Part shown: in pieces, positions 33,601 through 47,679 of the stretch
Layout of the letters: the number at the start of each line of letters is the position of its first letter
Numbering within the stretch: position 1 is the first letter of the stretch
Source: Hyaloperonospora brassicae
Lineage: Eukaryota > Oomycota > Peronosporomycetes > Peronosporales > Peronosporaceae
Assembly (NCBI GenBank): GCA_947650285.1
Contig: CANTFL010001406.1
Coordinates: forward strand, 124,001-188,000
Direction of reading: 5' to 3'
DNA: 64,000 nucleotides
The notes under the pieces: model-generated
Seen by the model: the letters and a program-made list of their open reading frames with translations, nothing else
Databases searched by the model: none
Told to the model about the DNA's origin: nothing
Made by a program: the position numbers and the translations under genes

Positions 33601-36600
33601 ACATCGGTGTAGCCCCGGCGCCGCTTCGTCCACGTTCGTGCTCGATAGTGCAGGAAGAGTGCTATCGTCGAAATCTATTGTACCGGCATTAGTACCACCT
33701 CCAGGGTTCCAGGCGTTTTCAGGTATCTCCTGTCGTGGCTCAAAGGCGATGTACTTGCCGCAGAAAGACAGACGGCCGAGAATAACTCCTTCTGGAACCA
33801 CTCGTATACACGTTACGCAGGCGTACACTTGATCGCCCGGTACAACAGCAACTCCAGCACCGGGGTCTAGTCCCTTGTCGCCCTGCCCTAAAACTGTTCC
33901 CTCAGAAGCTGCAGGACTAGACATACAAGAACTTGCCTTGCTCTCATCGCCCTCCGGACTGACTGCCATGGCACAATCTTTGTACTCGTCGAAATGCTCT
34001 TCATCTACTAAGGAACGGGCTTCTGCCTCATCAACAACTTTTTCACCGATGCCTGTGCTAGAAACGTAAGTGTCTGCTAAGCCGGAAAGTGAGAGAGAAT
34101 CGTCAGATGTGATGTCCCGAATTTCGCCACCACGCTGCTGCGCAACTACTCGACCTACTCGCGTTAGTAAATTTTCGCTGGATACTGCGTCACGGTTACG
34201 TACTTCACGTTTTTCTGCACCATGAACCATCTCGAAAGGCACGACCAGACCTGACAGATATCCTACCTCTGAACTTCTCTTTGCTTCAACTCCGCCATCT
34301 ACGCTTTCCTTAGCGATCAATGCCAGCATCTTCTTCGAGCTCAACTGCAAATTCACATCGACAGTACGCCGCACCCGGGAAGGAAATGGTGTCTCGTAAC
34401 GTCCAACCTGCCACATAAGCGTCTTCTGCATTGCAGCCAATGTGTCGGGCGCCACACGTCGCAGTGCATTGTGTTGGTTCTGCGATCGAAAGGTAAGCTC
34501 GTGCTTCAGCCACAGTTTTTGGGTCCACCCCTGCTCCTGCTTACGCTGGACAGATAGCGCGGTCACTGCACGCTGATTTTCTCGATTTGTTACATCCCGC
34601 AAAATCGCCAACATCCTATTCTCTTCGACTTCAAGTGCTGCCCAGAGCACCCGCTCGGTGTCATCAGCCTTATCTACGTCAGCGTATATTTCGTACGGTT
34701 GTGATGCCACTTCCGTAGAATTATCGGAAACATTGGCAGCGTTCTGCGACGAGCTTTGCAGTTCCTTCGCTACCGGAAAGTAAGGCACCATGTCATCCTG
34801 CTCCTCTCGTTCATGCAGTTCCGTGTCATTGATCGCTAGCGCCAGTGTATCTAGTACCACTTCAACAGCTTGTGCTTCAGTGAGCTTGCCAAGCTCGTAA
34901 AGCGATAGCCCAGCGGCGTCCAACTCCTCATTAAAAGATCCGGACGTACATATCCGTAGAGTCAATCTTCGCAACAACTCCAATAGCTCCTCCCTTTCGT
35001 GGACGACCAATGCGCGGCGAAGATCGACAAGGGCGCGGAGGAACACGTCACGCGTCGGCAGCATTGCATACACACTCAGCGCAGAACCAGTAGCCATCTC
35101 CTGCTGAAAGCTTTGTATCAGCACCTCTACTACGCGCTCCATCATGCATTTACCATGGATGTACGGTAAAGCATGCTGCAATATTTGTAAGCCTGGCAAA
35201 AGCCCTATACGATGATTATTATGAGTGCTGTCAATCAACCGGGCGCAGATATCTAACACCGCGTTCAGCAGGAAAAGTTGCGCATCAGACCACGTGTACT
35301 TATTCGACGGAGCATCCGACGATGAAGTCGCGTATTCTGCAAGCGGCTTCAATGGCGCGATCAATAGTGTCTCATCAGCAAGAAACAACAAACGCTGCAC
35401 ATTCTCGGCAAGCGTCCGAGACAAAATTGTCCGGCTTCTTGCCATGCGTTGTAGGACAATGCCAGCCACACGACAAACCCAATTCAGTGGTGAGCAGAAG
35501 AGTTCCGAACGATTAACATGTGGAGCCACGTGAGCCAATGGGGGTAAAGAAGACAGCGTGTGTGAACTTGTGGCCTCACACTTTGTTTCGTATTTCGTCT
35601 GAATCCCTTTCAGTGCCAGCAACAGATGCGTGAACGATTGCCATCCGAGGTGGTTGCTCATTGCCATGGATAGCAACGACACAATTGTGTCAAGCACTAG
35701 ATCCTCGCCGGTCTTACTGGCATCAAAACTATACGCGCGACCGCAGTTCTCATCCTGTCGATCATTGCCGTCATCTGTGTCTCCGTACGACGACTGACTT
35801 AGCTCTGCAGAAACAGAGCAGGTCAATGACAGCTCCAACAGCGCATCTGCCCAGCTTTTCTTCATTGATAGTAACTGCTGTTGCAGGTCATTGTCTGTCT
35901 TCAGCTTCACGTTGACGTCCATGAGAACCTTTTCACGGAAATACGAAGTACTCTTGCCCAGCAAAAATGGTAAAAATGGCAAAATGCTTTTCAGCGGCAG
36001 GCTTAATATACCACGAATCCCCTCGTCAAACACATTGGCAACAAGCGCCGAGCTCCTTTTACCGTCGCCCAGATCTTGATCCTTCACACCTACGTTGTAT
36101 AGACTTCGCAAAGCTATCAGACGAATGACAGCAGCCCGCTTTTCCCATGTTAGCTGTAAGCGCTTACCGACAGAATGGTTAGCCATCTTAATCCAGTCAA
36201 TCAAACCATCCAGTCCCGTGCTTACTTCTCCTGTAGCAGTGAGAGTTGACGATACGGCTGCTGCAATGCCATCTTCGACCCCATTTTTCTGCGCTAACGT
36301 AACATTGCTCGCTACCGCTGGCGCGATTGGAAACAACAACGAGTCCTTTTTGGAGGGATCATTCATGATAATACTGTGTTGGACACCCAGAAGCCATGCT
36401 GGATCAAAGTAAAACTCCATCATAAGCTCTAAAAAACCAACCGAGAAGCTGCCTTGGCCATTGAGCACCAATCGCAAATGCTCTTCAAGTCCACACCAAA
36501 CAGTGCGACCTTCAATTGACTCGAGCCAATCTAGCAAGTAAATGAACAGCGGAACGCAAGCCAACCGGACATGGACAAAAGCATGCGAGCTCTCTTCATC

Positions 36601-39303
36601 GTTCCGTTTGCTTATACCGCTGCTACCGAAGTCAGCCCGCCGATCACGCATCAGATAAAGCAAGCAGTCCATGATGCTGGAGCTGACTAGTGCGAAGCGC
36701 ATGTCCAGAAACGACACCGCCAGTCGTCGCAGCAACAGCAGTATAGACGTGCAAACAGTTGCATCGTGACTCGTCATTAGAAATTTGGTTACTGCACGGA
36801 TATCTCGAACAAGTGAGAATCGAACTTGGACAGAGCGCAAAACGCTCTTTTCGGTAAAAGACTCTCTTCCATCCGAAACACGAGCATCAGGAGTTCTAGG
36901 CGAACCAGGACATGCCGCCGTCTGGTCACTCCATACAATGCTTTCGAGATTGATACTAAACACACCTCCTCTACGGGCGGGTACAGCTATTGAAGGCGAA
37001 GCCGAAGATAAAGAGGGAGTTGACGTGGAAAGTGACGGGCCAGCCCCGCCAGCAATAGAACTTCCTCCGACTCCTGTGGACGCGCTTGCCCGAGCAAAAG
37101 TCGTCTCCATAACTTCCTGCTCCAACACTTCGTAAACATGTGTGCTCTGGTTTGTCAAACACACCTCGATAAGCTCAACCAGACTTAGAATACTTTGCTG
37201 CTTCCAACGGTGTTCTTTGTCGTCAGGCTCGGTCAATTGCTGCGTGTTCTGGCTTGTTTCACCTTCGCTGGACGTATGCGAAGAGTGTGTAACTGAATAA
37301 TGATTGCCGAGAATCTCCAGTACCTTAGCAACAGCTTGCATATTGTTGAACGCTCGCGGGTACTCACACGCAAGCACATACATCTGGCGATTGTAAATGG
37401 ACTGAGCCTTAAAGTCCGCTTGCGTCCACAGTCGGTAGTCCATTAGAATAGCTCGCACCCCGGAGGCAAACAGTGGATTTGTTGTCCAGATGGACGCGTG
37501 AAAGGGATGGTTGTCGTCAGTTTCGAGACTCTGCCTCGGCCGCGGCATCATCATGTATAAACTTTTTACAAATTCAACACAGAGGACAAGACTTCCAGGC
37601 GTCCAGACTACCGAGAGGCATTCGTTGTGACGTACCAGTACGTGAGAGAGCATGTGAAACACATAGTTCCTCAGCACTTCTTCTTGATTGGCCACATTGC
37701 TGAGCAACATGCCCTTGCATATCCACAACAAATCGATCACCACACTTTCCATGACAGCTGGAAGAAAACGCCCACCCTCTCCTGCTGCTGTATACTCAGT
37801 CGACTCTGCACGCTTTCTTGGGCTTTCTTTTCTAGCGACTCTCTCGTATGCAGTCAAAATGTAATCCAGCAGTACTGGCAACGACGACACGCCTACTGAC
37901 TGATGCCATGCCGACTGATAATCTGGAAAAGTCACTTTGTGTGTGCTCTTACCCAGTCGGGCATTTCGTTGTTGGATCTCGGCAGACGCGTCTATACTGT
38001 TCTCAAAAGTCAGCCACTTTCCGTTTGAGGTCGGCGTTGTTCCTTCACACACCCATTCCACTCCAAGATCAGCATAGTCCTCATTGACAGTATTTTGTGC
38101 GTTAAAGGCAAACACGACCTGCAATTTACAGAATGCTGTAAACGATTCATTTTCCGGCACAGCCAACGGTGATAACCCCAATGCACACTCGCGGCTACCG
38201 GCGATCAACCGACTTGACTGACTGGGCAGTGCTGCAGACCATCGGTTAAATGAAGACATTGTGGGCCCCAGCGCGTACATCAACTCGATTGTCCCTCTTG
38301 AGAGCTCATCGTGGTACATCGAGACACTGGCGATCTTTGCCTTCGCATTACGACCCCCTCCTACAGTGCATTTTGACGCAGTAACCAATCCGGACGGATA
38401 CACGAGCTCTTCCCGAAATTGAAATTTGTTGTCCACGTAACACGTCACGCTGCTCTTTTTTACATAATGCAGCGAATGCGATATCACCAGCAGATGCCAT
38501 TCACCAGGCACCAAGTCGATCTTCTGCTGAATCGTTCGCCACTCTGAGCAGTGCGCAAACGAAGCTGCAACCGATGCCGACTTTTTCGCCTCACTCGATG
38601 TGTTTGGGGCACAGCACCTGACATTCAGCAACACTCCACGTCCACCATGACTAGCACCTTCTGCCGCGCGCTCGAGCGATGCCTCCACTCCCAATGTATT
38701 TGACCCGTTGGCGAACCGAAACACGTTGAACTTGCCGTGCACACTGTCTTGCACGACGCCTTCCACTACAGAGCTTCCTCTCTTGACCTGCGGCAGCTGG
38801 AAGTCCACATTGATCCACACAGCAACGGCATATCCCCGAAACGCCCCCCAGTCCACGATCGGAAGGTGCATCTGACTGTTGCCGCGGAAAGAGAAATAGG
38901 CCGAAGGAGGTACCACAGCTTTACAGGGCAACACATATTGCGACTGCGAATCTCTGTGCTCAGGTCCTTCTTCTTCTTTTTGTATACTGCTTTCTTCGTC
39001 TGGAGGCAGCAGCCATTTCGTGGCAAATAGTCGGGTGAGCTTCTGCACGTCCCGAATCAATTGCTCCCTCTCGCGCAGCGAGCACGCCGATTCGTCTACA
39101 AAACAGGCCAACATGGCCTTGTGCACCAATTCGCGAGCAGCTTTGGACGGCGATAACTTGCTCGATTGCGGTGCCTTGAGGACGTCACGTGGACGCGTTG
39201 CATTGTTGCGTTTCTCTCCTACTTGGGTGTGGTCCGACCTGTTTCTGTTGGCTCGGGAGCTTCCTTTTGCTTGCGATGCCATGCGAACGTCCGGTGTAGC
39301 CAT
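30629..39303 (-). CDS. BEACH-WD40 domain protein (LRBA/neurobeachin/LYST-like)
   Basis: Two exons, 39303-31082 and 30995-30629, joined across an 86-nt intron with donor GTAAGT and acceptor TTTCAG; the total of 8589 nt gives 2862 residues. The long N-terminal part is armadillo-like with a concanavalin-type segment near residues 150-330 (GVVQDSVHGKFNVF, CYVDNKFQF). A PH-BEACH region lies near 1820-1960 (KYTHLVGVYLRRYRLRDSAIEIF). The BEACH domain begins near 1975 (ISNFDYLMALNTFAGRSFND) and includes YSTCAGVVLFFLFRLEPF and WIDLIFGYKQRG. WD40 repeats run from about 2500 to the end (VSGSKDGTLALWRL, and ASGHEDGTLSL in exon 2). Such proteins are scaffolds in vesicle traffic, lysosome-related organelles and autophagy. 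Without exon 2 the last WD blade is missing, which supports the splice. The plus-strand frames inside are shadows. Confidence 0.92.
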
Positions 39304-39673
39304 GTGCGCTCTTTTCGAGATTCAAAAGTGTCGTGTACATTTGTGAAAATGGTGCGAAAAAATGGGGTCTATAACTGTCAAAGGGTTTTTCCGCCTCACG
39401 ACACAAAAGTCGCCTGATCGCATCTACTGAATTACCGTGAAGGATAGAGGTAAAAGGCCGTTTTGAGCGTAAGATCAGTTTAGTCAGCCTATTTTCTTCA
39501 TTGGGAGAGAGATTTTAATTATGTGTAGGTGTTGGCTAAAATATAAATTGAGAAGGCTCTTCAGATGTAATGTCACACTATGATACGGGGTGAGAATATT
39601 CTCATACCCGTTTATTCCGGTATCGTGGTACTCTTTGTACCGGTATTCTCACTTATAATCTAGAAAGGAGATA
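39304..39673. other. Spacer between BEACH gene and pogo-like element
   Basis: No gene. Two inverted repeats lie at about 39590-39650: a GAGAATATTCTC palindrome and TACCGG...CCGGTA arms close to the left end of the transposon. Confidence 0.5.
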
Positions 39674-41900
39674 CACTCACTCCTCTCCATAAGAGACAAC
39701 TTTGTGCTCAAATTTTACAGTGTGTCTTATTAAAAGTTTATTATAACGAATCTAAAAGAAAGAAGTTGCATAATATTTTTTGAAGCGTGACCCGCCGAAT
39801 TTAATGAAATGTAACGTTTTTCTACTACACGAAGTCTCTCATGTCGAGCTGTTTCACCCTAACGTGCCAAATCTTGCGAATAACCGACGACATCTTATTC
39901 AGATCTGAATGTATAATTCGCGTGTCTTCATCTGAGCGTATGAAGTACGAACGCAAAAGCAGGCAGCACTTAAGTGCTTCTTTTGCACTAACAGGCGCTT
40001 GATCTTCGTCGCTTTCGACTTCCGCGGGGTCCACTTTTGCTTCAATCAGAGCTTCTTCCTCTTCGTGAATCTGCTCGTGGTCCTCGATATCGACGTAATC
40101 ATCCACGCTAACGGTCACACCAAGCTTTTGAAACATATCAGCCAGATCGCAGCGGTCTTGTTCGAAGGCGAGGCTGGACTGTCGATAGCTGTTTAGTTCA
40201 CGCAAATCCGTAACCTGTGGCGCTTCGATGATCCCACTCTTGATCCAGCAACTTCGAATGGTCTTCCCGCCAATACTGCTCTCTCTCTCAGCTGCAAACT
40301 CAATGGCTTCTAGGACAGTAAGTCTGCGTTCCATTTTTGCTTCGATCAGATCCATGCGCCATCGCATATGAAGTTTCTTGTAGCGAGCTTTAAGCAATCG
40401 GATGATACCTATATAACATATATCTAGGTGATGATATTATTGTAGATTTTAGACGCACATATATAAATGATGAGATTAATGTGTACCTGCATCGAGCGGC
40501 TGAATAGTGGAAGTCATGCTAGGCGGAAAATACCACATTGACGTTGTTGAGTTCTCGTTGGACCTTGTGACTGGAAGCATTATCGAGAAGTAGCAGGAAT
40601 TTGCGACCATGCGTTCGAAAATTAAATTGATGCAGCCACTTATAAAATATAACAACAGTCATCCAGGCGTTTGAGTTCGCAGCGTATACGAAGCCACGCT
40701 TCTCGATCTCCACACCCTTGAATTGCCTTGGCTTTTTGAACTTCTCTATGATCATATGCTCCAGATTTACAGAGCCACTTGCGTTGCAGCACAGAGCAAG
40801 TGTTACGCGTGACTTTACGCTTCTCTTGCTGTTGTTTCGACCCGTGGATAGGGTTTCGTTCGGTGGCAAGTCGTAAAATAAAGATGTCTCATCAAAATTA
40901 AACACATAACTCGGAGAACATTGTTCAATCAGAGATTTGATCTCAGACTTTGCTGCTTGCGATACATAAGCTCCCGCTTTCGCCTGTCAACGCGCGGCTT
41001 TTAATGTTGTTCCGCTTCTTAAAACTCTGGATTCAGCCTTTAAAAAGCTTGAGATCGTGATCTTCGATATCATGGCTCACTCGCAGTCGGTCCGCTTTCT
41101 CCAGGACCAGGTCTCCAGATAACTAGTCACTCTCTCGCTCGAGAGCGATTTATAGCAGCTCCTTGCCGAACTCAGGATGCTTTACACGTTGTTTCTTTTT
41201 TACATTAGGGCTAAGGCCCTCAAAGTCGATTTCTTTCATGGCCATGAGCCGATTCGTCGTTGATTTACTAATGCTGTACTGCAACTTAATGCTCACATAG
41301 GTCTGCACTTCGTAAAAGCGGATGTTTGGGCGTTCTTTGCAGTGTTGAAATACCTCGTACTTCTGCTCTGGAGAGAGGGATACTCGCTCTGTTGAACTCA
41401 TTGGTTGCATGGGCTTGATGTTCTTGGGTGGACGTGTTGTATTCGTGGTGTAGTCGAGTACGTACGAAAATTAAATATTATTTCTCCCTATCTATTGCCT
41501 CACGAAGTTATTAAATTTCGTCTTCTGTATCTGTCGTCCTGACGTCATCAGTAATATGGGCCTCGTAATCTCGCCTATTATGACATGCTCTATGTCTTTC
41601 CCTAGGTCACGTCTGTGTTTCTATGGCGTTGCTGAATAGGTTTGAGGCAAACCTTCTGCTAGAACAACTGTCACATCATATGCCACGTACCTCTTTCAGC
41701 ATCAGAAGTAGGGGTAGTGAGTCATATAAAGAGGGTTTTCACCTCAAATGGGCGAGTGTTTTTGGTGTCTTATATCTTACTCGCTTATAAAGAGAACGGT
41801 ATGCAAATTCCTATATAGCTTGAAATGTTCGGCGGCACTGTGACCCTTATATAGAGGGTATCTCTTATAGAGAGTCTGTTATTATAGTGAGGGGCGAGTG
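39674..41900 (-). mobile_element. pogo/Tigger-like DNA transposon (Tc1/mariner superfamily), inactive
   Basis: The ends are TA|CACTCACTCCTC at 39672-39685 and GAGGGGCGAGTG|TA at 41889-41902. This gives imperfect terminal inverted repeats of about 14 bp flanked by a TA duplication, as expected for pogo-type insertion. A second pair of internal motifs (ATAAGAGACA on the left; complement of ATAAGAGATA on the right) is also inverted. The length is 2227 bp. It encodes one broken transposase on the minus strand. Confidence 0.82.
39825..41410 (-). pseudogene. pogo/Tigger-type DDE transposase (jerky-like), broken
   Basis: Pieces on the minus strand: an N-terminal helix-turn-helix-like segment (41410-41150, SLSPEQKYEVFQHC, ISKSTTNRLMAM); a middle part with in-frame stops (41150-40910, SFLKAESRVLR); and the DDE core (40905-40519) with the first Asp in FNFDETSLFY and the second in LLLLDNASSHK. 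A one-base shift leads to MTSTIQPLDAG, the usual third-Asp region. An intron-like gap (donor CAG|GTACAC near 40485, acceptor TATAG near 40410) restores DAG-IIRLLKARYKK in the C-terminal part (40397-39825), which ends with a helical tail. In-frame stops before the core and the shift make it non-functional. Confidence 0.8.
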
Positions 41901-42720
41901 TAACACACTCGTACTTGGTACACTGCACTAAACACAATTATACACTTTGTGTAGTATGTAAAAGCAAACTACCACGTGCAGATTGTGTCGTACATATCCA
42001 TCGTGTGGATCAAACGATGTCAAGAGGCATATAATGATGAAGTGAAAAGACTTAGGGTGAAGCAGATACTAGTATCATGGAGATGACTCGATATTAAATT
42101 ATAATTATTGGTGCTATGACATGTTCGTCAATTTCTTCAAAATAGTAGCAAGTTCAATAACACCGCTACTTACTGCTTCTGACATGCTGTAGAAGCGATC
42201 AAAAGCTAAATATTTCCCAAAGGCCTGTCATCTTAACAGATTTACCACTTATGGCAATGGGGACAGGACTTTAAATTGACACTCAAATTTCCGCTTATGT
42301 GTCAACTGTGTTTTAAGCGTTGCATTCTACTGTAGATTATCTTTGCATGATGATGTTGTAAGTGTGCAGTTATCCCAGGAAACTTGTGATGATGGGTTAA
42401 AGTGCGACGGCTGCACGCGGACAACGTGAAATTACCCAAAGAGGGTATGCAATCCAAGATTTGCTTCACGTCTTGATATTTTAATATTTCCAATGATGGC
42501 ACGTCATTCAAATGGTCAAATTTACCAGTGCACACAACTTGCTGCTACCATGGTATGAGTGACTTGTGATGCTGAAAAAGTATCTGATTTCATGCATTGG
42601 TTCAGTAAAAATAAAGCGAAAGAACCGCGTAATTGTAATGCATACATCAAGTATGAAATAAGCTCTTTCCATTACGAAGCGTTGTATCGCAGTAATTAGC
42701 GTACGATAATCGAAAAGATT
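41901..42720. other. AT-rich spacer, no supportable gene
   Basis: Just outside the transposon a short hairpin (CGAGTGT-AAC-ACACTCG) overlaps its right end. The remaining sequence has no frame with recognisable content and may be the decayed front part of the Copia element detected further right. Confidence 0.4.
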
Positions 42721-43059
42721 GTCAAGGTGTCGCGAATGGGAGTCTACAGTATCATGCTGAAACCATACATCAAAACATCATCGTTTACAATCTGCTTCAA
42801 TCAAAAGTATACGGTAGTTTCTATCGCGGCGATAACGTGCAATTGCCAATTAAGAGGAAGAGCATACCGTATGATGTGGAGATATCGAACAACGTCCTTG
42901 GTGTACGCATACAGAAGAAGAACCAATGTAAAGAACATAGAATAAATTCTGATGATGATGACTTGCAACGAGGTAAAAATGACGCACGATGTAGAGCGAG
43001 ACACATTGATGTATTCCCACCATCGACTAGGGCATCAAATTTACCGATTGTACTCAGCT

Positions 43060-43530
43060 AAGTACCCTTCTTCATATATTGTCGCTAATGATCTGACCCG
43101 TTAAAATTGTCTAGTTTGCGCGAAATGTAAGCAAGACAAAAGTGGAGCTCGCGAAAGAACACTGGCAGCGAATTCTTCATTGACCTGATTGTAGTAGCCA
43201 TTCTTTTGCCCGATAGCGACCAGCGACTCTGAAATGCCGACAAGGCCACAGCTATGTGCTAGACTTTGTTGACCACCGTACCGATTACTGCAGGATCTTC
43301 TATTATGCGACCAAGTATTCCACTGGATAAATGATGAACCACTTATTTTGTTTCTTTGCGAGGCAGTTCAATTTACGAATTTACGCGGTTTAAATTGACA
43401 GGTGCGTGCTGTATCGCAATTTGTATTTGCTGTGCAAAGATTCAGGTTTAGCGCGACAGATAAGTCAAGGTCGAAACCAAACCCGCTATAATTTAGTAGA
43501 GAGGATGCAATGCCTAGGAACAAAACGACG
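43060..43530 (+). pseudogene. Ty1/Copia integrase relic
   Basis: Three separated frames on the plus strand match consecutive parts of a Copia pol: VCAKCKQDKSGARER (end of the pre-integrase zinc region, 43113-43160), then YVLDFVDHRTDYCRIFYYATKY (integrase core, about 43255-43320), then CKDSGLARQISQGRN with VERMQC (about 43435-43512, the region with the conserved Asn and Glu of integrase). Stops and shifts separate all three. No RT or LTR could be assigned. Confidence 0.6.
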
Positions 43531-45417
43531 CAGATAGAACTTCTGACCTGCAGATGGCTGATGAGGTTTTAGGGCACATCGCCAAATTAAGCTGCCTACA
43601 TCTTGCATAGAAGCATATACATAGGGGTATCAAGCGTCTGTACTGACACCATACGATCTACCTACACTGACGACAGTGTCAGTAGATGCCTCAAAGTTTC
43701 AGGTACTCGTACGTGCAAAGAGAGGATATTCTGCTAAACGAAGGTGCTTAAGGAAGATAAAGTAGAACTAAATTTGAATACAGTTAACGTCTTCTTACTA
43801 CAATCTCACTGATTTCATTTGAATTACATGAAACTATAAAACTATAAAGATGTAATATAGATAAATACTCACAACCCATTAACCGCATCTGGCAGCATTT
43901 TGTGAAAAATTGGTTGCTGTTATGGCCTAGATTTACCAAGAAATGGATCAGTAACAACTATAGCCTTCAGCAGTCATTAGTTTCTTCTACATTTTCTTGG
44001 CAACGTAATTTCGCAAACAACTATCACTCAAGATAATATTCCCATCAATCCACCGTTGATTTCAACGACATGAAAGCATCTTATCCCGTCACAAGAATCC
44101 ACGCCGGGTATATAATTCTTGCTCTATGTGCTCGTATGAAGTACGCCAGTATTTAGGCAAAATTGTGGTATTCAGATTGACATCGTGAAGTACCGTGATA
44201 TGTAGAAAGTAAATCACTATGTGATAGGTGTAGCTGGCACGAAAATGCCAAAAGGGACGAGAGTACGGAATATTATGTCTGTACGTTTTTATTAGAAATA
44301 TTGTTGTAGTACCTCAGCACGCTCGGAATTTCGGAATGCTTGCATTTCGCTAAAACTGTCATCTCCTAATTGCGCATTTTGAGGATACAGAAGAGACTCT
44401 CGCTATGGCGGCTTCAGTACAGATATAGAGCCAAAAACCATAGTGAAACATGAGGTAAATGGATCTCTCGGAAAATCGGGGGTCACATCATCCGTGTGGC
44501 TGCGCGTATGGAAATATAAGGTGGTGCAAGAAGATTTTTGGAGCTCGTAAAAAAGGTCGTAGTGTAGTGAGCATCGAAGGGGGTATGAGGACAAATTTAT
44601 AGGCACGACGTAAGCATCATTTGCAAGGTATCATTGTAAATTTCGATCAAAACATGTGTTGATACTTTCCATCAAAATTGAATACGGGCTGCATCCAGTT
44701 ATTCAAATTTATAGGCAGCTGTCCGTTGTATATCAGGTGGGTTTTCGAGACAGAACCCGACGGTGACGGAATCATAGAGCGTTTTATGCCAGGCTTTTGG
44801 ATTGCTCTAAAAAAAGACATAAGCGATTGATATTGTTGCAATTGTTTTAAATCAGTGGTGATTGTGAATTGCGATGCAGCTAATATAGAGATGCACATGT
44901 CCGACTCTACTGCAACCTGTTATGTAAACGAATGCTCTTAGTTCGCCGAGAAAATACCACACGTGGACGCGGAAAGCTTTATTTTCATTATTGTACATTA
45001 AGCTATTGTTTTATGTTTTTTCCTGGGTACGAATACGCTCGTCCGACATCATGGGAACATACATCTATGTGTCGATATCCTACTGGCTAAATTTGGGTCT
45101 GGATTTCTGGTAATAGCGTGAAAGAATGCGACGATCTATACCCATTGATTCGAATAGTTGTTAATTGACGGCTATATGGACTACGCCTTGTGAGTTCTCA
45201 TCTCTTACTATTTGTATTGTACAGCAGTGAATGGTTTGACTAGTCACCTCACCGGCGATCAAGTGGCCGATGTGAAATAATAGATAATACCTGGAATATT
45301 ATCGAAGCAATACTCAGGAATACTCAAGAGGTTGCGTAGAATACTGACAGGAACGAGAGCTGAAACATCGCGAGCTGCCAAAAGACGCGGATAGCGGTGC
45401 AAGACGACCCCTCCTCT
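43531..45417. other. Spacer, no supportable gene
   Basis: Short frames only, with no recognisable motif on either strand. Composition is AT-rich and similar to the rest of the repeat block. Confidence 0.5.
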
Positions 45418-47663
45418 TCATTCCGAGCGTAGAATGTTCACAATCGTGGTAGGGGAGCTTTGTGACATGGACTCCGTGCGACCACTAAATTGGAGATGGT
45501 CCTCAAATGTAGTAAAATGCTTAAGCACTTGCTGGGTAAGCGACAGAGGTCTTCGGTTGTCGAAAATAATTGCATTACGTTGAGTCTGGAGCTGGTGTAG
45601 GGTGATGGCACGGAAGAAGTACCAAACCAGGCGTAGCGCTTCAACGTCAATGTTTCGGGAAGCATTAGTTAGGATGGTAGATGGGTGTACGAAATGCACC
45701 AACGTAACTGTAAAACCGGTGAGAGGATACCAATCGCGGTTAGCAATCAAACAAAGTCGGGTCGCTGGGGCACACGCTTAGAAAAGATGACGTTACGTCT
45801 CAACTACAGCATCGCAGCCTGGGTATTGATTGACATTGCATCACCCCTGGCAGATTAAACGGTAAAAAGGAGAAGCGAGATCCGACAGGTGGCAGTCGAA
45901 ATGCTAGATGAAGCTGGAGATCATGGATAAACGGAAGCAAGTTCCCCTGGGCTTCACGGTCAAATCTAACGACGTACAAGGCAGCCTTTATACCCGCTGA
46001 ATCGAGAAGCCTTATATTGGGTGAGGTCTCCGACGAGGCAAAAAATACCACGGACGACTGAACGCAGAGCAAATCTCGGTATGCGGGAACAAATAGATTC
46101 TGGAACCACGAGAGACGCCGACAGAGAGATGTGAAACGCGGTAACACCGGAGCGTAGAGCATCCACAGCGACCGTTGGTGCAGTCAATTTGAAGTAAATC
46201 TGTATGCTTTGTTGTATTAGGCCCGCACCCTGTTACGCTGTCGAGACAAGGAAAGGGATACGCCATCAAGCCGGAGAAATTGATCTACAAAATCATCTAG
46301 GGAGAGGAATCGACCCAAAGAAGGAATGAAGTCGACGAGGCACCGAGACCGTGTAAATTCCATGAGACCAAAGCGGCACTTTTAATAAGGGTCAATAATA
46401 TGGCCAAGGTATCGAGGACGAGCCGTTGACGCAGTGGACACCTAAAGCAGTGGGTCACTGGGGAAAAATAAACGGAATGAGTCAGGATATGAATATCTCG
46501 GACGCAATATGGAAGGTCTGAGAACCTGACCGACCACGCATAGGCAGACTAAATGTTCCATGATGAGCGGCATCAGGGAGAGCGCTATTGTAACTTCACA
46601 AGATTGCTGTGTCGATAAGAGGACATTGTAGGTAGACCTCACGGACGGAAAACACTGCCAAGCGGCAATAACCTGATAGTAGAATGGACCAGGTCTAGAA
46701 TAGATAAGAATAATTGACTTCATCATCGAAGCTACGTTCTGTTGGGTAAGAGGCACGCGCTGTCGTAGAACAAAAGTACTCAACGGAGGAATCTACAGAC
46801 GGCCTTGTCTAGGTGATCGATTAGTAAACTCGCGTGGGATTGGACGGACGGGTGTCTCTTCAGGCCTAGTACGTCGATATAGAACAAATTTATCCAGGAG
46901 TCGCTGGCATCGATGAACGGTCATCTCAGGTATATCGAGATGAGGTGTTAAGGTGCCACAGAACCGAAAAAATGGCGGTAGTAGCAAGGGTAATGTGCCC
47001 TGCTAGTGTTCGCGCATGGTACCGCCAAAGACGCGATTGATCAACAAGTCTCTTGTCGATATGCACAATATGAAGAGCTGAGGAATCTTGTCGGCCAAAC
47101 AAAATACTAATAAATCTAACATGTTAATGTAGTAGAAGGATTTTATGCCGGAAAAGAAAGAATGGTACACATGCTCGGTTAAGCGAAATAATACAGCACT
47201 TGGACCAATTCAGCAGCGCACCCGATACGGAAAAGTAGACGTGCACTAATTACAATTGTTGTATAGCAGCGGATGGAGGATGTGCCAGGAGTGCAGAGTC
47301 CATCGCAAAGAGAAGTCCTGTCGGACGCATAGTCGTCGATATGGGAATGCCGATATCAAGTAGAGATCGGAAAAGGTTCAAGATCGGCTTGATGCAGTAA
47401 CAGACAGTGGGTCTCCTTGCCACACTCCACGGGTAATCAGCACCGAATCTAGAAGCTAGCCATTGAGATAAAACGAAGCTCAGGGTCACGATAGAAAGCT
47501 TAACCCTTGGAAAAAAACGAGGTCCGACTCCCATCCGAGAAATTGTTCGAAGCATGTATGCCCGGTCAACCCAATCATAAGCATTCAGAAAGCCAAGACA
47601 CAACTCGACACCATCATCGTCAGACTCCGTCAGCAAGCGCTGAAGACCACTGTAAATATACAC
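45418..47663 (-). pseudogene. Non-LTR retrotransposon (LINE) relic
   Basis: The minus strand near 47600-47450 reads LGFLNAYDWVDRAYML and ISRMGVGPRF, the reverse-transcriptase motif of L1-like elements (normally F-x-KAYD-x-V). Downstream pieces at 46783-45800 have no clear motif. At 45750-45418 RLVWYFFRAITLHQLQTQRN with IIFDN resembles the W-x-H/Q-RN-x-x-F region at the C-terminus of oomycete LINE proteins. Many stops and shifts; no poly-A tail or target duplication could be defined. Confidence 0.6.
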
Positions 47664-47679
47664 ACAGTGTTACGCGGGC

